Origin: Sweltsa coloradensis
Lineage: Eukaryota > Arthropoda > Insecta > Plecoptera > Chloroperlidae
DNA: 64,000 nucleotides
Direction of reading: 5' to 3'
Assembly (NCBI GenBank): GCA_024449915.1
Contig: JAMZAV010007106.1
Coordinates: forward strand, 1-64,000
The notes below the pieces were generated by a model. That model saw only the letters and a list, made by a program, of their open reading frames with translations, had not been told where the DNA came from and searched no databases. The position numbers and the translations under genes are program-made. Position 1 is the first letter of the stretch, and each line of letters starts with the position of its first letter. Positions 10,702-20,824 of the stretch are shown in pieces.

Positions 10702-10948
10702 GGGCCTTCAAATTCCAACTCGACACCTTCTCGCGGTTTGGCCCGTGAATAGGGGAGTTTCACTCCCTGAAACTAATGGCGAGCTCTGGGTTGTCGTCGG
10801 GGAACCCTTTCCCTTTGACTACCTCCCCGACGGCGACGACAAAGACAACACAGACGGAGACGACCACGACGTGGGGGAACCCCTGCCCTCCCCATACGCT
10901 TGTGGCTTGTTCTGACCAGCACAGGCCTCTCCACCCCTTGTCCCCCGT
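10702..10948 (+). repeat. REP1 copy 4, 3' truncated
   Basis: It starts GGGCCTTCAAATTCCAACTC and is collinear with the consensus until TTGTCCCCCG, after which unrelated sequence begins. A 20-base stretch with GGATGATGACA is deleted inside it. Confidence 0.85.
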
Positions 10949-11560
10949 GGAAAAGTGTGGAAAAGTAATAATTTTTTCACAGAACAACAGAAAATCCGCA
11001 TAACACATGGCAGCTCAATACACCAATACACAAGCAGAAACAATACCAACATTCAAAGGCTCGGGCCGCTCGGCATTGCTTGCTCTGAAATAAGGTATTG
11101 CTTTGTTGAGGTTAGTAGTAGGTTATAAACGCAGAACCCAGTCCAGGGGTTCAATTTACTAACTCGTCGTTGCTGATCGACTGTGACAACGTAAGTGACA
11201 ACTTAAGTCGACGTACACTAAGACAACTGAAATGTTGACGAAGCCAATAATATTTTGTTTAGAAAGTTAACGAACAACGGAACTGTTGATTATTAATTTG
11301 CAAAGATGGTTCGGTTCGGTCGCGGTCTGCCGAGATGACATCCAAGAAATTAGACGGTGTGTGCATAGCTCATATTGCATTTTTTGTGAATTAAGTGTTG
11401 CATTGGTGTACAAGTAGTGATATGATAACAATGATTTTTGTAGAATGCCCGCTTTAGTGTGCACACCAGTTTAACCTGATGTGTCCCTCTTCAGATCTAG
11501 GTATATATTGCAGAAAGGTAATAATGTAGGAATGTCCAAGGGCTGTTATTATAGGACGCA
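10949..11560. other. spacer, no gene recognised
   Basis: Nothing beyond short chance frames is visible on either strand. Confidence 0.4.
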
Positions 11561-11588
11561 ATCCCAGCATTCGCCTTAGTTAGGAGGA

Positions 11589-11668
11589 TTGCCGGCACCG
11601 GCAGGAATCGAACCCGGGACCTCCCGAATCAAAGTTTCATGCATGCGTTACGCATGAGCCATCTCCGT
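11589..11668 (-). repeat. tRNA-derived SINE head
   Basis: On the minus strand it reads GATGGCTCATGCG (box A-like) and, 40 bases on, GGTTCGATTCC, a perfect pol III box B. The anticodon arm folds poorly, so it is a tRNA-derived repeat and not a tRNA gene. Confidence 0.5.
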
Positions 11669-11864
11669 TAGTTTGATATTATAGACCTAGTGTATATTAT
11701 GGTGTGTGAAGACCCCGCCTACAGAATAGAGAAGTAATATTGGAAAGCAATATTTGTTAGGTCTGGGGCGCAACTTCAGCCGCCGGAGGCTAGAAAATGT
11801 TCATTTTTACTTTTGTCAGTGGCCGGAAAACGATTTTAAATAAAACTAAGAGTAAAAGACCTAC

Positions 11865-12017
11865 CATGTTCAACAGCATTATTTTCTTGCATAGCCCTAT
11901 CACATTGTAGTTGTAGTTCTTCAAGAAGAAACTCCGTAACTGTGGCCTTTTCCCCTTGATTTAGGAGTAGCGTTTTATACCTTGGGTCTAAGACCATTGC
12001 CAACACACTGGTCTTAT
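11865..12017 (-). pseudogene. hAT-type transposase exon, C-terminal region
   Basis: The frame reads DKTSVLAMVLDPRYKTLLL, matching the LDPRxK segment found in the C-terminal half of hAT transposases and zBED-type domesticated relatives. It is flanked by AATGGCAG as a possible acceptor at 12018 and GTAGGT as a possible donor at 11864, giving a 51-codon exon in phase. I see no other exon of the same gene nearby, so it is a fragment or one exon of a gene with large introns. Confidence 0.55.
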
Positions 12018-12102
12018 CTGCCATTATCGTAGTTTATACAGGAATTCGAGACACTAGACAAGGTAGTTGCAGTATCAAGGGGCTGGAAGGGGCTGAGTAC
12101 CA

Positions 12103-12259
12103 GTCGTCGGGGAACACGCCCGTAGGTGGAATTGTAAATATTTAATAAAATCCAGAAATTAAAAAAATCCATCCCGGTCGGGGTTCGAACCCGAGTCTCC
12201 CACTTTCCGGGTGGACGCCTTAGCCAACTAGACTACCGAGACGGTAACTATTTAACTTC
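12103..12259 (-). repeat. tRNA-derived SINE unit 1
   Basis: The 72-nt head on the minus strand (12242-12171) folds as a complete cloverleaf: a 7-bp acceptor stem (one G-U end pair and one wobble), a D arm, a 5-bp anticodon stem, a 4-nt variable loop and a perfect T arm TCGGG/TTCGAAC/CCCGA. The anticodon loop is CCGGAAA, with C instead of U before the triplet, and the short variable loop does not suit a serine tRNA. I read it as a tRNA-derived repeat. About 60 bp of flanking sequence is shared with unit 2. Confidence 0.7.
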
Positions 12260-12401
12260 TGTATCGTCGTTACATTATAGAACTTGAATGGATGCAACAA
12301 TAAAGCATCGAAAAAACTGTTGCTGTTAAATTGACCAAACAAACATATCTATGTCATTTCCTTACGCAGGTATGAGCGAGGGTATATTTCTCGATTTGGA
12401 T

Positions 12402-12560
12402 AGTCGGGAAACACTCCCGTAGGCGGAATTGTTAATATTTAATACAATCCGGAAATTAAAAAATCCATCCCGATCAGGGTTCGAACCCGAGTCTCCCACT
12501 TTCCGGGTGGACGCCTTAGCCAACTAGACCACCGAAACGGTAACTATTTAACTTCTGTAT
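12402..12560 (-). repeat. tRNA-derived SINE unit 2
   Basis: It repeats unit 1 at a 296-bp spacing with about 90% identity over 155 bp, and its tRNA-like head is at 12538-12467. The acceptor stem has lost a pair and box B is intact. It abuts the broken end of the CR1-like LINE at 12560, so it may mark that junction. Confidence 0.7.
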
Positions 12561-12817
12561 TTGTATTTGGATGAATTAACTTTAATAGTAGGTTCGGTGT
12601 TTTTAATCACTCCATTGAGAATGCTGTAAAACATGTCACACATCTTGTTTACATCCAGGCATTTTTCCATCCTGCTCCAAATACAGTTTTTCAAGTTGAT
12701 ATTTAATTCAGGTAGATTTACTCTTATCCAATTGAACCTCATGCGTTTGGTTGGCTTATGATTGTTGGGTTCAATAGGAAATTTGAGATGACTGGGGGGG
12801 GGAGTGGTCGGAATCAA
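12548..12817 (-). pseudogene. CR1-like LINE linker between endonuclease and RT
   Basis: The frame contains NNHKPTKRMRFNWIRVNL, MCDMFYSILNGVIKNTEP and KVNSSKY, which aligns with the linker of the copy at 3095 (for example KCDLFYALLGNAIEDSVP and KVNVMKY). It ends where the SINE begins. Confidence 0.75.
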
Positions 12818-13730
12818 CTGCGGGCATGGCAGGTTGACAGGTCACGTGAATATCGGCATTGTTTACAAATACAAGGTCCAAGAAATAATTGTTGCCGGTT
12901 GGAAATAGAATTTTTTGAAAAAGTTGCGTTTCACAGATAAACTCTTTGAACATGTGGTTGATCTCGGTGTTAGTACATACCGGAATAAGATCGTGATGGT
13001 CAAGGTTTCCGCAAGCTTTCCACGTAACACCAGGCAGGTTAAAGTCCCCACAGAATATAACGCTATCTTGTACGCCGAGGTGTGATTGAACGTGCGAGAC
13101 GTTGGCCCATAGCTTCTCAATAAGCTCTGTTGTAGGTTTAGGGAGATAGCAACATCCAATGTAGAGACTATCCTGACACTTTGTCCTTATTTGCACCCAG
13201 ACAGTTTCAGATTCAGCCGTTTCAAAATCTTCGCGCCGCACGGATGACAGTTCAGTGTTTACGGCTATAAGAACCCCACCCCCCTTTGACTTGTGTTCCA
13301 GTGACCGATCGTTTCTATGGGTGACATATTGATGACTGTCTAGTACTTCACTGTCAAAATCATTTGGATGTAACCATGTTTCCGTAATGCACACCACATC
13401 GCACTCACTGTTGTCGGCGAAGAACGTATTGAAACTCTGCAACTTGTTACCTCCGGAGATGCTTCTTGCGTTCATGTAGTAGAGTGACAGTTCCCGATCA
13501 GATGTCTGGGGGCCCGGATCCACGTGCTGCGAGCGTACGTTGGAGGTCTCGGGGCCAGGGTTGACTTGGATGTCGCCGGCAATTAGCAAGAGGCACAGAG
13601 CTTGAAACACGAGCGAGGGTGGGTTGCGAACCCTGCGACCGGGACTGTTGACGAGGGTGGTTTTGTGTTCTTGGCTGCCACGGAAGACGACGCGAGACCG
13701 GCGGATGAGTATGCAGAGAAGTAAAAGCAC
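12771..13730 (-). pseudogene. CR1-like LINE endonuclease with 2A-like N terminus
   Basis: The 319-codon frame has no upstream AUG at its open start (a GTG at 13730). It reads CLLLIAGDIQVNPGP at about residues 46-60, then the endonuclease signatures YYMNARSI, CITETWL, GGGVLIAV, IFCGDFNLPG and VDSDHS. All expected catalytic residues are visible, so this domain was recently intact. Compared with the 3095 copy the Gly-rich loop is cleaner, since that copy has a 20-residue expansion there. Confidence 0.85.
13551..13577 (-). other. 2A-like peptide coding site (GDIQVNPGP)
   Basis: It follows the hydrophobic run QALCLLLIA. As in the 1992-2018 site, Glu of the 2A consensus is replaced by Gln. Confidence 0.7.
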
Positions 13731-13900
13731 CGTTTGGAATACAGAAGTAGAGAATTATTAAAACTTAAACTATTACACTTGTCACTTGCTATAAAAATCT
13801 TGTAAGTACCCACTGCCAGAACTAAAAATCCGAGAAGAGCTATGAAAAAAACTGATTTGTTTGAGGAGCGTAAAATACGTGCGTCTTTAACGGGCGCCAT
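13583..13900 (-). CDS. Leader frame of CR1-like LINE (membrane-anchor type)
   Basis: Starting at MAPVKDAR (ATG at 13900), the frame has a strong transmembrane segment KSVFFIALLGFLVLAVGTYK at about residues 17-36, then a Ser-rich stretch FSAYSSAGLASSS. It overlaps the endonuclease frame by about 150 bases in the -1 relation. Leader and endonuclease frames therefore coexist here as in the two other copies. The protein could anchor to or enter the secretory membrane. Function unknown. Confidence 0.5.
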   Translation of the reverse strand: MAPVKDARILRSSNKSVFFIALLGFLVLAVGTYKIFIASDKCNSLSFNNSLLLYSKRCFYFSAYSSAGLASSSVAAKNTKPPSSTVPVAGFATHPRSCFKLCASC

Positions 13901-13939
13901 CTTGGCTTTTTCTACATGATGATGATACATGATCATTCA

Positions 13940-15300
13940 AATATAATAAATAAATTTAAAAAATACAGTCATTAATTGCAGGCTTGCTTTTCTTTAGTTT
14001 GGATATTCAAGTCACTAGATGCTTAAAGCCCACTTACAGATTGTACATTTATCAAATGGTAGCTTTTACGATGAATGTAAATGCTCTTCGTGAACTGCTG
14101 GTCTCACAATTGCTATGTCTGTGCAGTCCACAGCACCCACTAATGATAAAATCTAGAGCAAATGAAATAAAATAATATTATTATTTGATTTGATTCCATA
14201 GTCATTTATTAATATTAATTTATTACTGTTTCCATTTTTACATATGGATATGGATGCAATCACCTACCATTTACAAATGCTTCAGTTCCTTAAGTTTTTT
14301 ATTCCTTTTTAAGGGCACTCGTTTTTCATCTTCCAATGGTCGTTTTTCTTTTTTGGTGGCTGTGTCAGGGCTTTTTTCTTTTTTTTTATGCGTTGGAGTT
14401 CGTGGGCCAGTCGCGAATAACTCGAGACAGCCAGATTGCATCATAAAACAATTAAAAAAAACACGCCTGTTGGTTCGTTTACGTCACCGAAAAAGTCCTC
14501 TTCTAGATGGTTTGTTACATCCACTTCACCTTAAGGCTATACTACCTCGCCGCACAGGTCGGAGATCTGGAGCGACTTGAACCTTGCGTCCAACCAGGAT
14601 GCGATCCCCGAGAAATGGCAGAAGTTTGAGATAAACCTTTGTTCTTTTTGTGTGCGCATATCAAGCTTGAAACCGGTTATGATAGCACTATCACACTATA
14701 CGCGAACAAGGAACGTCTTGACTCGGTCGAGTACAGGGTACAACATGGAAATTGACACGTAATCTTCTCCGCACAATCACGTTTTTGGCAATTTTGAGTT
14801 TTTGCTGCAATGGAAGTAAATCAGAGATAATTTTCCACTGGCTCGCAGACAAGTCGAGATTTTTTACGTTGGCCGGCTTTTTTATTCAAGTTTTATTTTT
14901 AACAGCAAATACGGGGACGCAAAGTTTAATTAACCTTTCGAACATATCATGAACGGAATTCCACCTAGTGTAAAAAAGTATATTGAACTTACAGTTTCTA
15001 CAGGGATGCTCCGTCTAGAGTCTTTGAGTCTCCTGGGATGATTTCTTTTCTCATTCTGAACGAACTGCTTCAAAAGGTCAGCTTGAGATTCCCTCTCCCC
15101 TGCACTCCATCCACAGTTGTCAGGTCAGGTCAGTGAAATTGAAGTCTTCGCTTCGCTCATCCAATCATAACGTAATTCAGTACAAGCAATCAACAATCAT
15201 CAATAATTGTAATTTTCTTGCACTTTGAAGCCTAATTAAATTATGTCAAAATATGCCCCAAATGAGCATCGATTGCATTGCCACTCTATCTTCTTTCGAC
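13940..15300. other. AT-rich spacer, no gene recognised
   Basis: Open frames of up to 108 codons occur (14254-14580) but show no family features. No transposon ends seen. Confidence 0.4.
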
Positions 15301-16131
15301 TGTTGTGCATAATACCTAGGTGGGTAGGTGCGTAATAACAAGTAAATAATGACAACCATTTATATTCCAACATAAGTCTTAAACAGTGGCGAGGCGTGAC
15401 ATTTGAGGTGGGCATGCAATTAGGATATACATGTACTTTCGTTTTGTATGGACTTGCGTGGGCTGGGCCGTGGGCTGGGCCGCTGGAGTCGAAAATATTT
15501 TGGGGCATTTTCCCCCCAAGATAGCCTGTAGTGAGATCTGAGACAGGTCGGGTTGGGTTGGGGGCTGGCCTTTGCCTTGAGAGTGCGGCGCAAGTAGGAA
15601 AGTCAGGTTCCAGGAAATGATAAGTAGGCGCAATGACTGACGCCGACGAGACACTCGACCCTAAGCAATTACAAAAAATAAGCATACCTATAACAACAAA
15701 TGCGAGCGTCAAGCAATGGTTTTTTTGGCGGGGTACTAGCTACTGAACGAGATCTATTAATTATTTCCACTCATCATTCACCTTATTTCCAATAATGTAC
15801 ACAGTCTTTTTTTCAATCGTAAGTGTACTAAAATGAATAGTTTTCAATTGACATATCTCGCATCTTTCACTTGCATTATTCATGATAACTGAAAAATTTA
15901 ATACTGTATAATTAGTTAATTACACACAACGCACGATATTAAACGTAAAAGCAATACTTCACTTCACTACTAGAGGCTAGGGCGCCAAGACCAACACTAA
16001 GCACGTCAAGAATAAGCCGAAAGCCGCTGGCGCCAACTGACACAGTCAGTGAGTGCAGGATATAACCCGCAAGACCGACTGCATGCAATGTCCACGCAGC
16101 TTATTTCTCTGTATTTCTGCGGCGATAGCCC

Positions 16132-16136
<5 letters not shown>
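15301..16136. other. GC-richer repeat-like sequence, unassigned
   Basis: A GC-rich block at 15380-15650 begins CAGTGGCGAGGCGTGAC, which looks like a hAT-type terminus, and has a tandem GGGCTGGGCC word. I could not find a matching inverted end or target duplication, so no element is claimed. Confidence 0.3.
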
Positions 16137-16196
<60 letters not shown>

Positions 16197-16204
16197 TCTC
16201 TCTC
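16137..16204 (+). repeat. (TC)n microsatellite
   Basis: An almost perfect CT/TC run of 68 bases, with one CA interruption near 16190. Confidence 0.95.
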
Positions 16205-16309
16205 GGCTACGCGACTCGCTCCCGAATTTAGTCAACATATTCTAGCCTCCCTAAACTGGACGTTTGCCGACGCATTTCCTTTGGTGATGTATTGGCAAAT
16301 GTAGATGAA

Positions 16310-16830
16310 CCACCTCTCACTGACGCACGCCTTGACGTTGATTTAGGCAACGTGTCGGAGCAGCAGGTACGGCGTGTAGGGTACCACGTCCGTGTCGTCG
16401 TACAACTGTCCCGTTTTCGTAAAAGACCTGGCTCCGTCGACGACTACCAGGCGTTTGTGCATTGCCGTGCCGCGCACGTTGAATACAGTCTCCTTCGAGT
16501 TGGGTTTCGGGAAGTGTTTTGAGCAGTTGTGACTGTTGGGCTTCCAGCACAGGACCGAACACTTGTTGTGGATCATCTTTTTGGTGACGATCGCATAGAG
16601 TCGACGTTCGGTCTCCGAATCCGGAATGTCCGCCCTAATGAGCTTGTCCAGGCCCTCGCCCGTGCGCGGCTTGTCGCAGTCGCGCATCGTCACGACTATG
16701 TGCGCATGCGGCAGTCCCCCTTTTGGAACTCGATTGCGTACACATAGTTGGCGACGTGGCCGAGCACCTTGTTGACCATCGGGTCTCTGATGAGCGCCTC
16801 CAGACGTATCTAAAATACGGTCACGGTGAC
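16310..16830 (-). pseudogene. Helitron Rep/helicase-like fragment
   Basis: The minus strand reads, across frameshifts, KVLGHVANYVYAIEFQKG, then LPHAHIVVTMRDCDKPRT, LIRADIPDSETERRLYAIV, KKMIHNKCSVLCWKP, CSKHFPKPNSKETVFN and VVPYTPYLLLR. This is the conserved rolling-circle initiator region of Helitron proteins, in which LPHAH is the HUH-type metal-binding motif and KHFPKPF-like and VPYNPYLL blocks follow. Only about 170 residues remain, and the catalytic tyrosines and helicase are absent. Intact relatives would nick and unwind DNA for rolling-circle transposition. Confidence 0.85.
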
Positions 16831-16965
16831 GTCGGGCCTATTGTTAACCGTGTTGCCCGTGTTTGTGTCTTTCCAGTATGTTTTCAATTAGACCATACAT
16901 TCCTTTGTTTGTAACAACTTAAGAACCACTTGTTCTCTGATACCTCCTAAAGTCCTTGGTGTCAC

Positions 16966-17407
16966 CTAATTGTTGACCTGTATTCTGTGGTACACTGTTA
17001 CATCATCTAGATTGTCATCTTGAAGTAGGTCTGTTATGGCCATTGTTTTGAAACTGAAACCACATTCTTGAGGCACTGCTCTGTTATTACGTTTAACATC
17101 TTTGATGTCCATGAGATAGTTATACAACTTTCTGCCATACTCTGTTAATGGTATGTGTTGCTCAAGAGATGGAAGGCTATTTCTGACCAATATACTTTGG
17201 ACTAAGTGCTTGTGAACACCACGAGGGTATTTTGTTAATTTTTGGGAGGTTATGGATTTCGGATTCAAATGGAAATGTAAATGTCGCCCAGAGTGGACCA
17301 CATCTACATACTGACTCGACCAGATGTACGGTACGTTGAAGGTCATTTGCCTTGTCTCCGTAAAGTAACTGCATATCCCCAACAAAATCTAGCAACGCAT
17401 TTCGCAT
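16966..17407 (-). pseudogene. tnp2/DUF4218-type transposase, C-terminal fragment
   Basis: Two overlapping minus-strand frames give MRNALLDFVGDMQLLYGDK, TFNVPY, LVESVCRCGPLWATFTF and PFESEIHNLP, then YPRGVHKHLVQS. This is the conserved block found downstream of the catalytic domain in EnSpm/CACTA-like transposon proteins of animals (xxNVHxLxHLxxxVxxxGPLWAxSxFxFE). A frameshift lies within it near 17250-17300. The upstream part is replaced by REP1 copy 5 at 17412. The same protein family is represented at 24990-26711. Confidence 0.65.
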
Positions 17408-17411
17408 TTCA

Positions 17412-17621
17412 GGGAAATTTCCCCTTCCCTTTGACTACCTCCCCGACGGCGACGACAATGACAACACGGACGGATGATGACACAGACGGAGACGACCACG
17501 ACGTGGGGGAACCCCTGCCCTCCCCATACGCTTGTGGCTGGTTCTGACCAGCACAGGCCTGTCCACCCTTTGTCCCCCGCGTCATCCCTTACGCCCCTCC
17601 CTTCGTCTTGATTAGCCAAGC
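17412..17621 (+). repeat. REP1 copy 5, both ends truncated
   Basis: It covers GGGAAATTTCCCCTTCCC to ATTAGCCAAGCC and lacks the 5' 110 bases and the tail. Apart from a few single changes it equals the consensus. Confidence 0.9.
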
Positions 17622-17696
17622 CAAATTTCACAACTTTAATTAACTGAATGCTGGGTTACGATATACGATGACGCAGTTGTGTTTATGTTTAGAGTT

Positions 17697-17882
17697 AGGA
17701 GATACCGATAGTCTTTTGGATCCACTGCTGTTGTTGCCAAGAGGTTTCATCCTTTTTGGAGTATTATTTCTGTTGTACAACTGGCTACTGTTTTTACGTG
17801 AAGTCGCAGATGTGTGATAACGTATCTAGCTAGGAGATAGCGATGGTCTTCTGGATCCACTGCTGTTGTTGCTGCTTGTTGC
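17697..17882 (+). repeat. Direct repeat pair of ~40 bp
   Basis: GGATCCACTGCTGTTGTTG with flanks at 17697-17741 recurs at 17831-17882. A short GCT run follows at about 17968-17988. Confidence 0.6.
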
Positions 17883-18555
17883 CTTCAAGCATTATAGGGC
17901 CAACCGCTACAAGATTTTACCTTCTTTAAATACTGACGGGACTTGGTCACATCATGCTCGGTGTTATTGCTGCTGCTGCTGCTGCTGGCGGCCATCTTGG
18001 GGATTGACCCCCTTTCAGTGTTTGTTTGGGTGGTCAAGTTCCCGGTCTTCATGTATGTCCCCATCAGGGCCACTAAATCGGGTGGATTCTATGAAAAGGA
18101 AAGTGGTAGGCGGAGATTTTGTGTTGCTGTATCTTTTTGGCAGCTTTTTTTCGTTGTTGTTGTGTTCTGAGGAGGTAATGGTTGCCGGGGATATTCCGTA
18201 TCATTTCCATCTGAAAGCATATCTACTCTTGCAGTAGCGCCCTCGTGAGTTACTGAAAAATGTGTAATGGTTTTCACATTCATATGCAGTGACTGCATTT
18301 GTAATTGCTCTTGAGAGCTAAAATATGTAAGTATGAATGTGAATTTCTAGGCTTTTGATATCCCCACACGACTTTCTAATTTATTATGACACTTCTTAAT
18401 ACACTTCACACCCGTGTTACACTTAATAGTCTAAAATAAGAAGAATTTTTACTGATTGTAAACCTAAATTTGTTTGCCACACATTTTCAGACCCAGACAT
18501 ACCTATCCAATAGCCCAAAATTTACGTCAGTCCTTGACGCACTGCAATAGAAAGT
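17883..18555. other. spacer, no gene recognised
   Basis: Several frames of 60-123 codons overlap here in both directions because of GCT/TTG-rich composition. None resembles a family. Confidence 0.4.
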
Positions 18556-18559
18556 GATG

Positions 18560-18843
18560 TCCAAACTCACAACATCTTTGGAGGGACATGAAATTTAACC
18601 CGAAGTCGTCGGCTGCCAATCGTAGTGTCGACTTTCTGGACTCCACATTTGCCACAGCTTGTTAGAACATAGCCTCCACAGGCTCCTTCGACTAGTCGCT
18701 TATCATCAACTTTGTCAGAATTTATCAATTCATAATCTGCAAGTTTAAGCTGTTTTACTTTTAGCAGAAATGTCTTTATACTGTTTTTATCGATGTGAAG
18801 CAAGTGGCAGAACCTAGCAATACGAAGTTTTTCACGCCTTTGA
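18560..18843 (-). CDS. Unrecognised exon with CxxC motif
   Basis: The minus-strand frame follows a good acceptor (TTTCCTGACCAG) near 18844 and runs about 93 codons to a TGA at 18567. It includes REKLRIARFCHLLHIDKN, KLADYELINSDKVDD and YVLTSCGKCGVQKVDTT. The composition is protein-like and a CxxC pair is present, but I do not recognise it. It could be a terminal exon of a host gene or of a DNA transposon. Confidence 0.4.
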
Positions 18844-19220
18844 ATGACTGGTCAGGAAATCTTGTTAAAAACTTATTCTTAATAGCTGCATGGCTTTGCT
18901 CTTGAACAACTGAAGGACACCATTCGAATCATTATGCATAGATCTGCGCGAAAAAGAATACTATGTATGACAATTTTTTTATGACGAGCCAATCACCAAC
19001 AAGCAAACTCAAAACTCCCCACTCCTTAGAACCTAGCCTACTTATTTCCCCTGCCAGTTCAAAACAAACTATAAGTTCTTTGAAATTGTTCTAAAAACGC
19101 ATGCGCAATGAAAATTGGCATGGTTGTTGTAAATATCTCGCCTTTCTCACGACTTGGACCATGCGCCTTGCGACCCTGAACTAATTGTGAATGATGCTTT
19201 AATAAACCTTATTATAAATA

Positions 19221-19570
19221 GGTAAAAGTAGGCCTAGGCCAAGGCCTTGGGCCTAACGTGCAATGTGTGATGCACAACGTGCTTTTTGGTTGAAATGGTT
19301 TTGAGAACAACGTAGGCCTATGCCTATAATTTGTAGGGCTAGGCCTAGCCTAGGCTACAGGGTTTAATAAAAGTGAGCTGGGGGCTGGCTTTTAGCTCAC
19401 ATGTAGGCCTAGGATCCCATGTGGGATAGGGCCTAGAATTAAAATAGACCCTAGTCATAGGCCTATCAAGCCTAGGCCAAGCCTAGGGCCTAGGCCTAGG
19501 CTAGGCTAGGGGCAAGCCGGACAAAGTCCAGTCTAGGAGGCGTAGGGCCTAGGCCTATTAAAGTTAAAAT
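19221..19570 (+). repeat. TAGGCCTA-rich low-complexity block
   Basis: The words TAGGCCTAGG and AGCCTAGGC recur many times without a fixed period. Similar words occur at 43717-43975 and 49803-50005 and singly elsewhere in the window. Confidence 0.8.
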
Positions 19571-19594
19571 AGGCCCAAGCCTATATTTTCTTAC

Positions 19595-19880
19595 CTGCCA
19601 TCTCCATTATATTAGTCTCGTAGAAGCCAGCCAGCGGATTTCCTGAAGCACTGAGACTTTTTTCCAACAACCCATCTAACGCCACGAGCTTTTGTGGGTC
19701 ATTTTGGCACGATGCTAAAAAACGCTTCAAACATTTTACCTTTGGGTCCGGCAACCAAAACACGTTATAAATTACACCTTCAGTAAAGTCAGTCACGTCT
19801 AAAGGTTTAAAATTCCGTACATAGTCCACAGGTACTACCTCAATTTTCTTATCCAACAGATACCCTCTAAACAACTTTCA
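19595..19880 (-). CDS. BEN-protein-like first exon (N-terminal segment)
   Basis: The frame reads FRGYLLDKKIEVVPVDYV, then FTEGVIYNVFWLPDPKVK and ends ETNIMEMAG at a perfect splice donor GGCAG/GTAAGA (19594). The opening pattern, F-x-D/L-x-K-K-I-E-V-V-P with a following W-x-P-D stretch, is like the N-terminal module that precedes BEN domains in many animal proteins. A potential ATG lies just upstream (MFVKVV) but in another frame, so either one base is miscounted or the exon starts by splicing. Downstream exons were not found. Medium-low confidence in the family, good confidence that it is an exon. Confidence 0.5.
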
Positions 19881-19945
19881 CAAACATTTTGTGTGCAAGA
19901 TGGATTAAATTAAATTTAAAAAAAAATATATATATGATAATAATA

Positions 19946-20182
19946 GGGCCATCAAAGTCTAACTCGCAACCTTCTCGTGGTTTGGCCCGTGAGTAGGGGG
20001 TGGTTCACTCCCTGAAACTAATGGCGAGCTCTGGGTCGTCGTCGGGGAACCTTCCCTCTCCCTTTGACTACCTCCTCGATGGCCACGACAATGACAACAC
20101 GGACAGACGGAGACGACTACGACGTGGGGGAACCCCTGCCCTCCCCATATGCTTGTGGCTGGCTCTGACCAGCACAGGCCTG
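19946..20182 (+). repeat. REP1 copy 6, left part (split by hAT element)
   Basis: The copy starts GGGCCATCAAAGTCTAACTC and reaches CAGGCCTG, where a hAT element begins. It resumes at 20825. Confidence 0.9.
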
Positions 20183-20824
20183 CAGGCGCGTAGGAAGAGG
20201 GGGGAATGGGGGGAGTTTCCCCCCCCCCACTTTTTACCGTGACCCCCCCACTTCAGAATCTTAGAAATTCTGTCTCGCCGTAAATACGCACGGAAACAAA
20301 TTCTAAATAACGAATTTTCAATTTTGAATTTCCCACTGTGATTCTTTTGTTTTTGTAAATGAGTAAAAAGTACATTGTAAGGCTAATTGGCACACGTAGC
20401 GTCGGGATGTTGTGACACGGTATTGCAGTCCGTATACTGGGGTACTGGGGTGTGTTTAACGAAGACTTGTTTGTGGCTGGTTAGTTTAAGTTATGGCTTG
20501 ACACTGACAGTGGAAGGAAGGAGAACCTCAGAACAATGAAGAAAAGACCTTCAGCTCTTTTGAACTGGCTCAAAAGCCATGCATGGTCTATCTCTTAACT
20601 ATTCCAACTTTATTTTTATTTTTATAGTTTTTACTGTACAAAAATACATTAATTTGGTATTGCATTCAGCCCACGATTTTTTTCTAGAACGCACCAAACA
20701 CACTCTAAAAACCTCATTTTCAAAATTTTCGCCTGCGGCGCTGTTGTTGGGGGGCTTCGCCCTCCAAACCCCCTGTGCTTGGCAGCAGATTTGTTGTTCC
20801 CCCCCATTCGAAAAAGAGTTCCTG
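20183..20824. mobile_element. hAT-type non-autonomous transposon, 642 bp
   Basis: The element begins CAGGCGCGTAGGAAGAGG and ends GAAAAAGAGTTCCTG, giving short imperfect inverted ends of the CAGG type. It is flanked by a perfect 8-bp duplication CAGGCCTG (20175-20182 and 20825-20832). hAT elements duplicate 8 bp. Strings of G/C near both ends and an AT-rich middle are typical of hAT-derived MITEs. No transposase is encoded. Confidence 0.75.

Larger units (their letters stand above)
12560..13920 (-). mobile_element. CR1-like LINE, 5' fragment with leader, 2A-like peptide and endonuclease
   Basis: This is a second minus-strand copy of the same family. It starts near the ATG at 13900 (context AAGATGGCGCC), runs through a leader, the 2A-like site at 13577-13551, the whole endonuclease and part of the linker before RT, and ends at the tRNA-derived SINE. 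RT and 3' end are missing. A frameshift at a run of nine or ten G (about 12790-12800) separates endonuclease from linker. Confidence 0.85.

Noticed and set aside
12171..12242. Functional tRNA gene
   Set aside because: The anticodon loop lacks U33, the variable loop type does not fit the anticodon, and a second copy with shared flanks exists nearby.
15379..15720. hAT element starting CAGTGGCGAGGCG
   Set aside because: No matching inverted end or 8-bp duplication could be found.
16137..16204. Coding Ser/Leu repeat across the (TC)n run
   Set aside because: The frame exists only because of the microsatellite.
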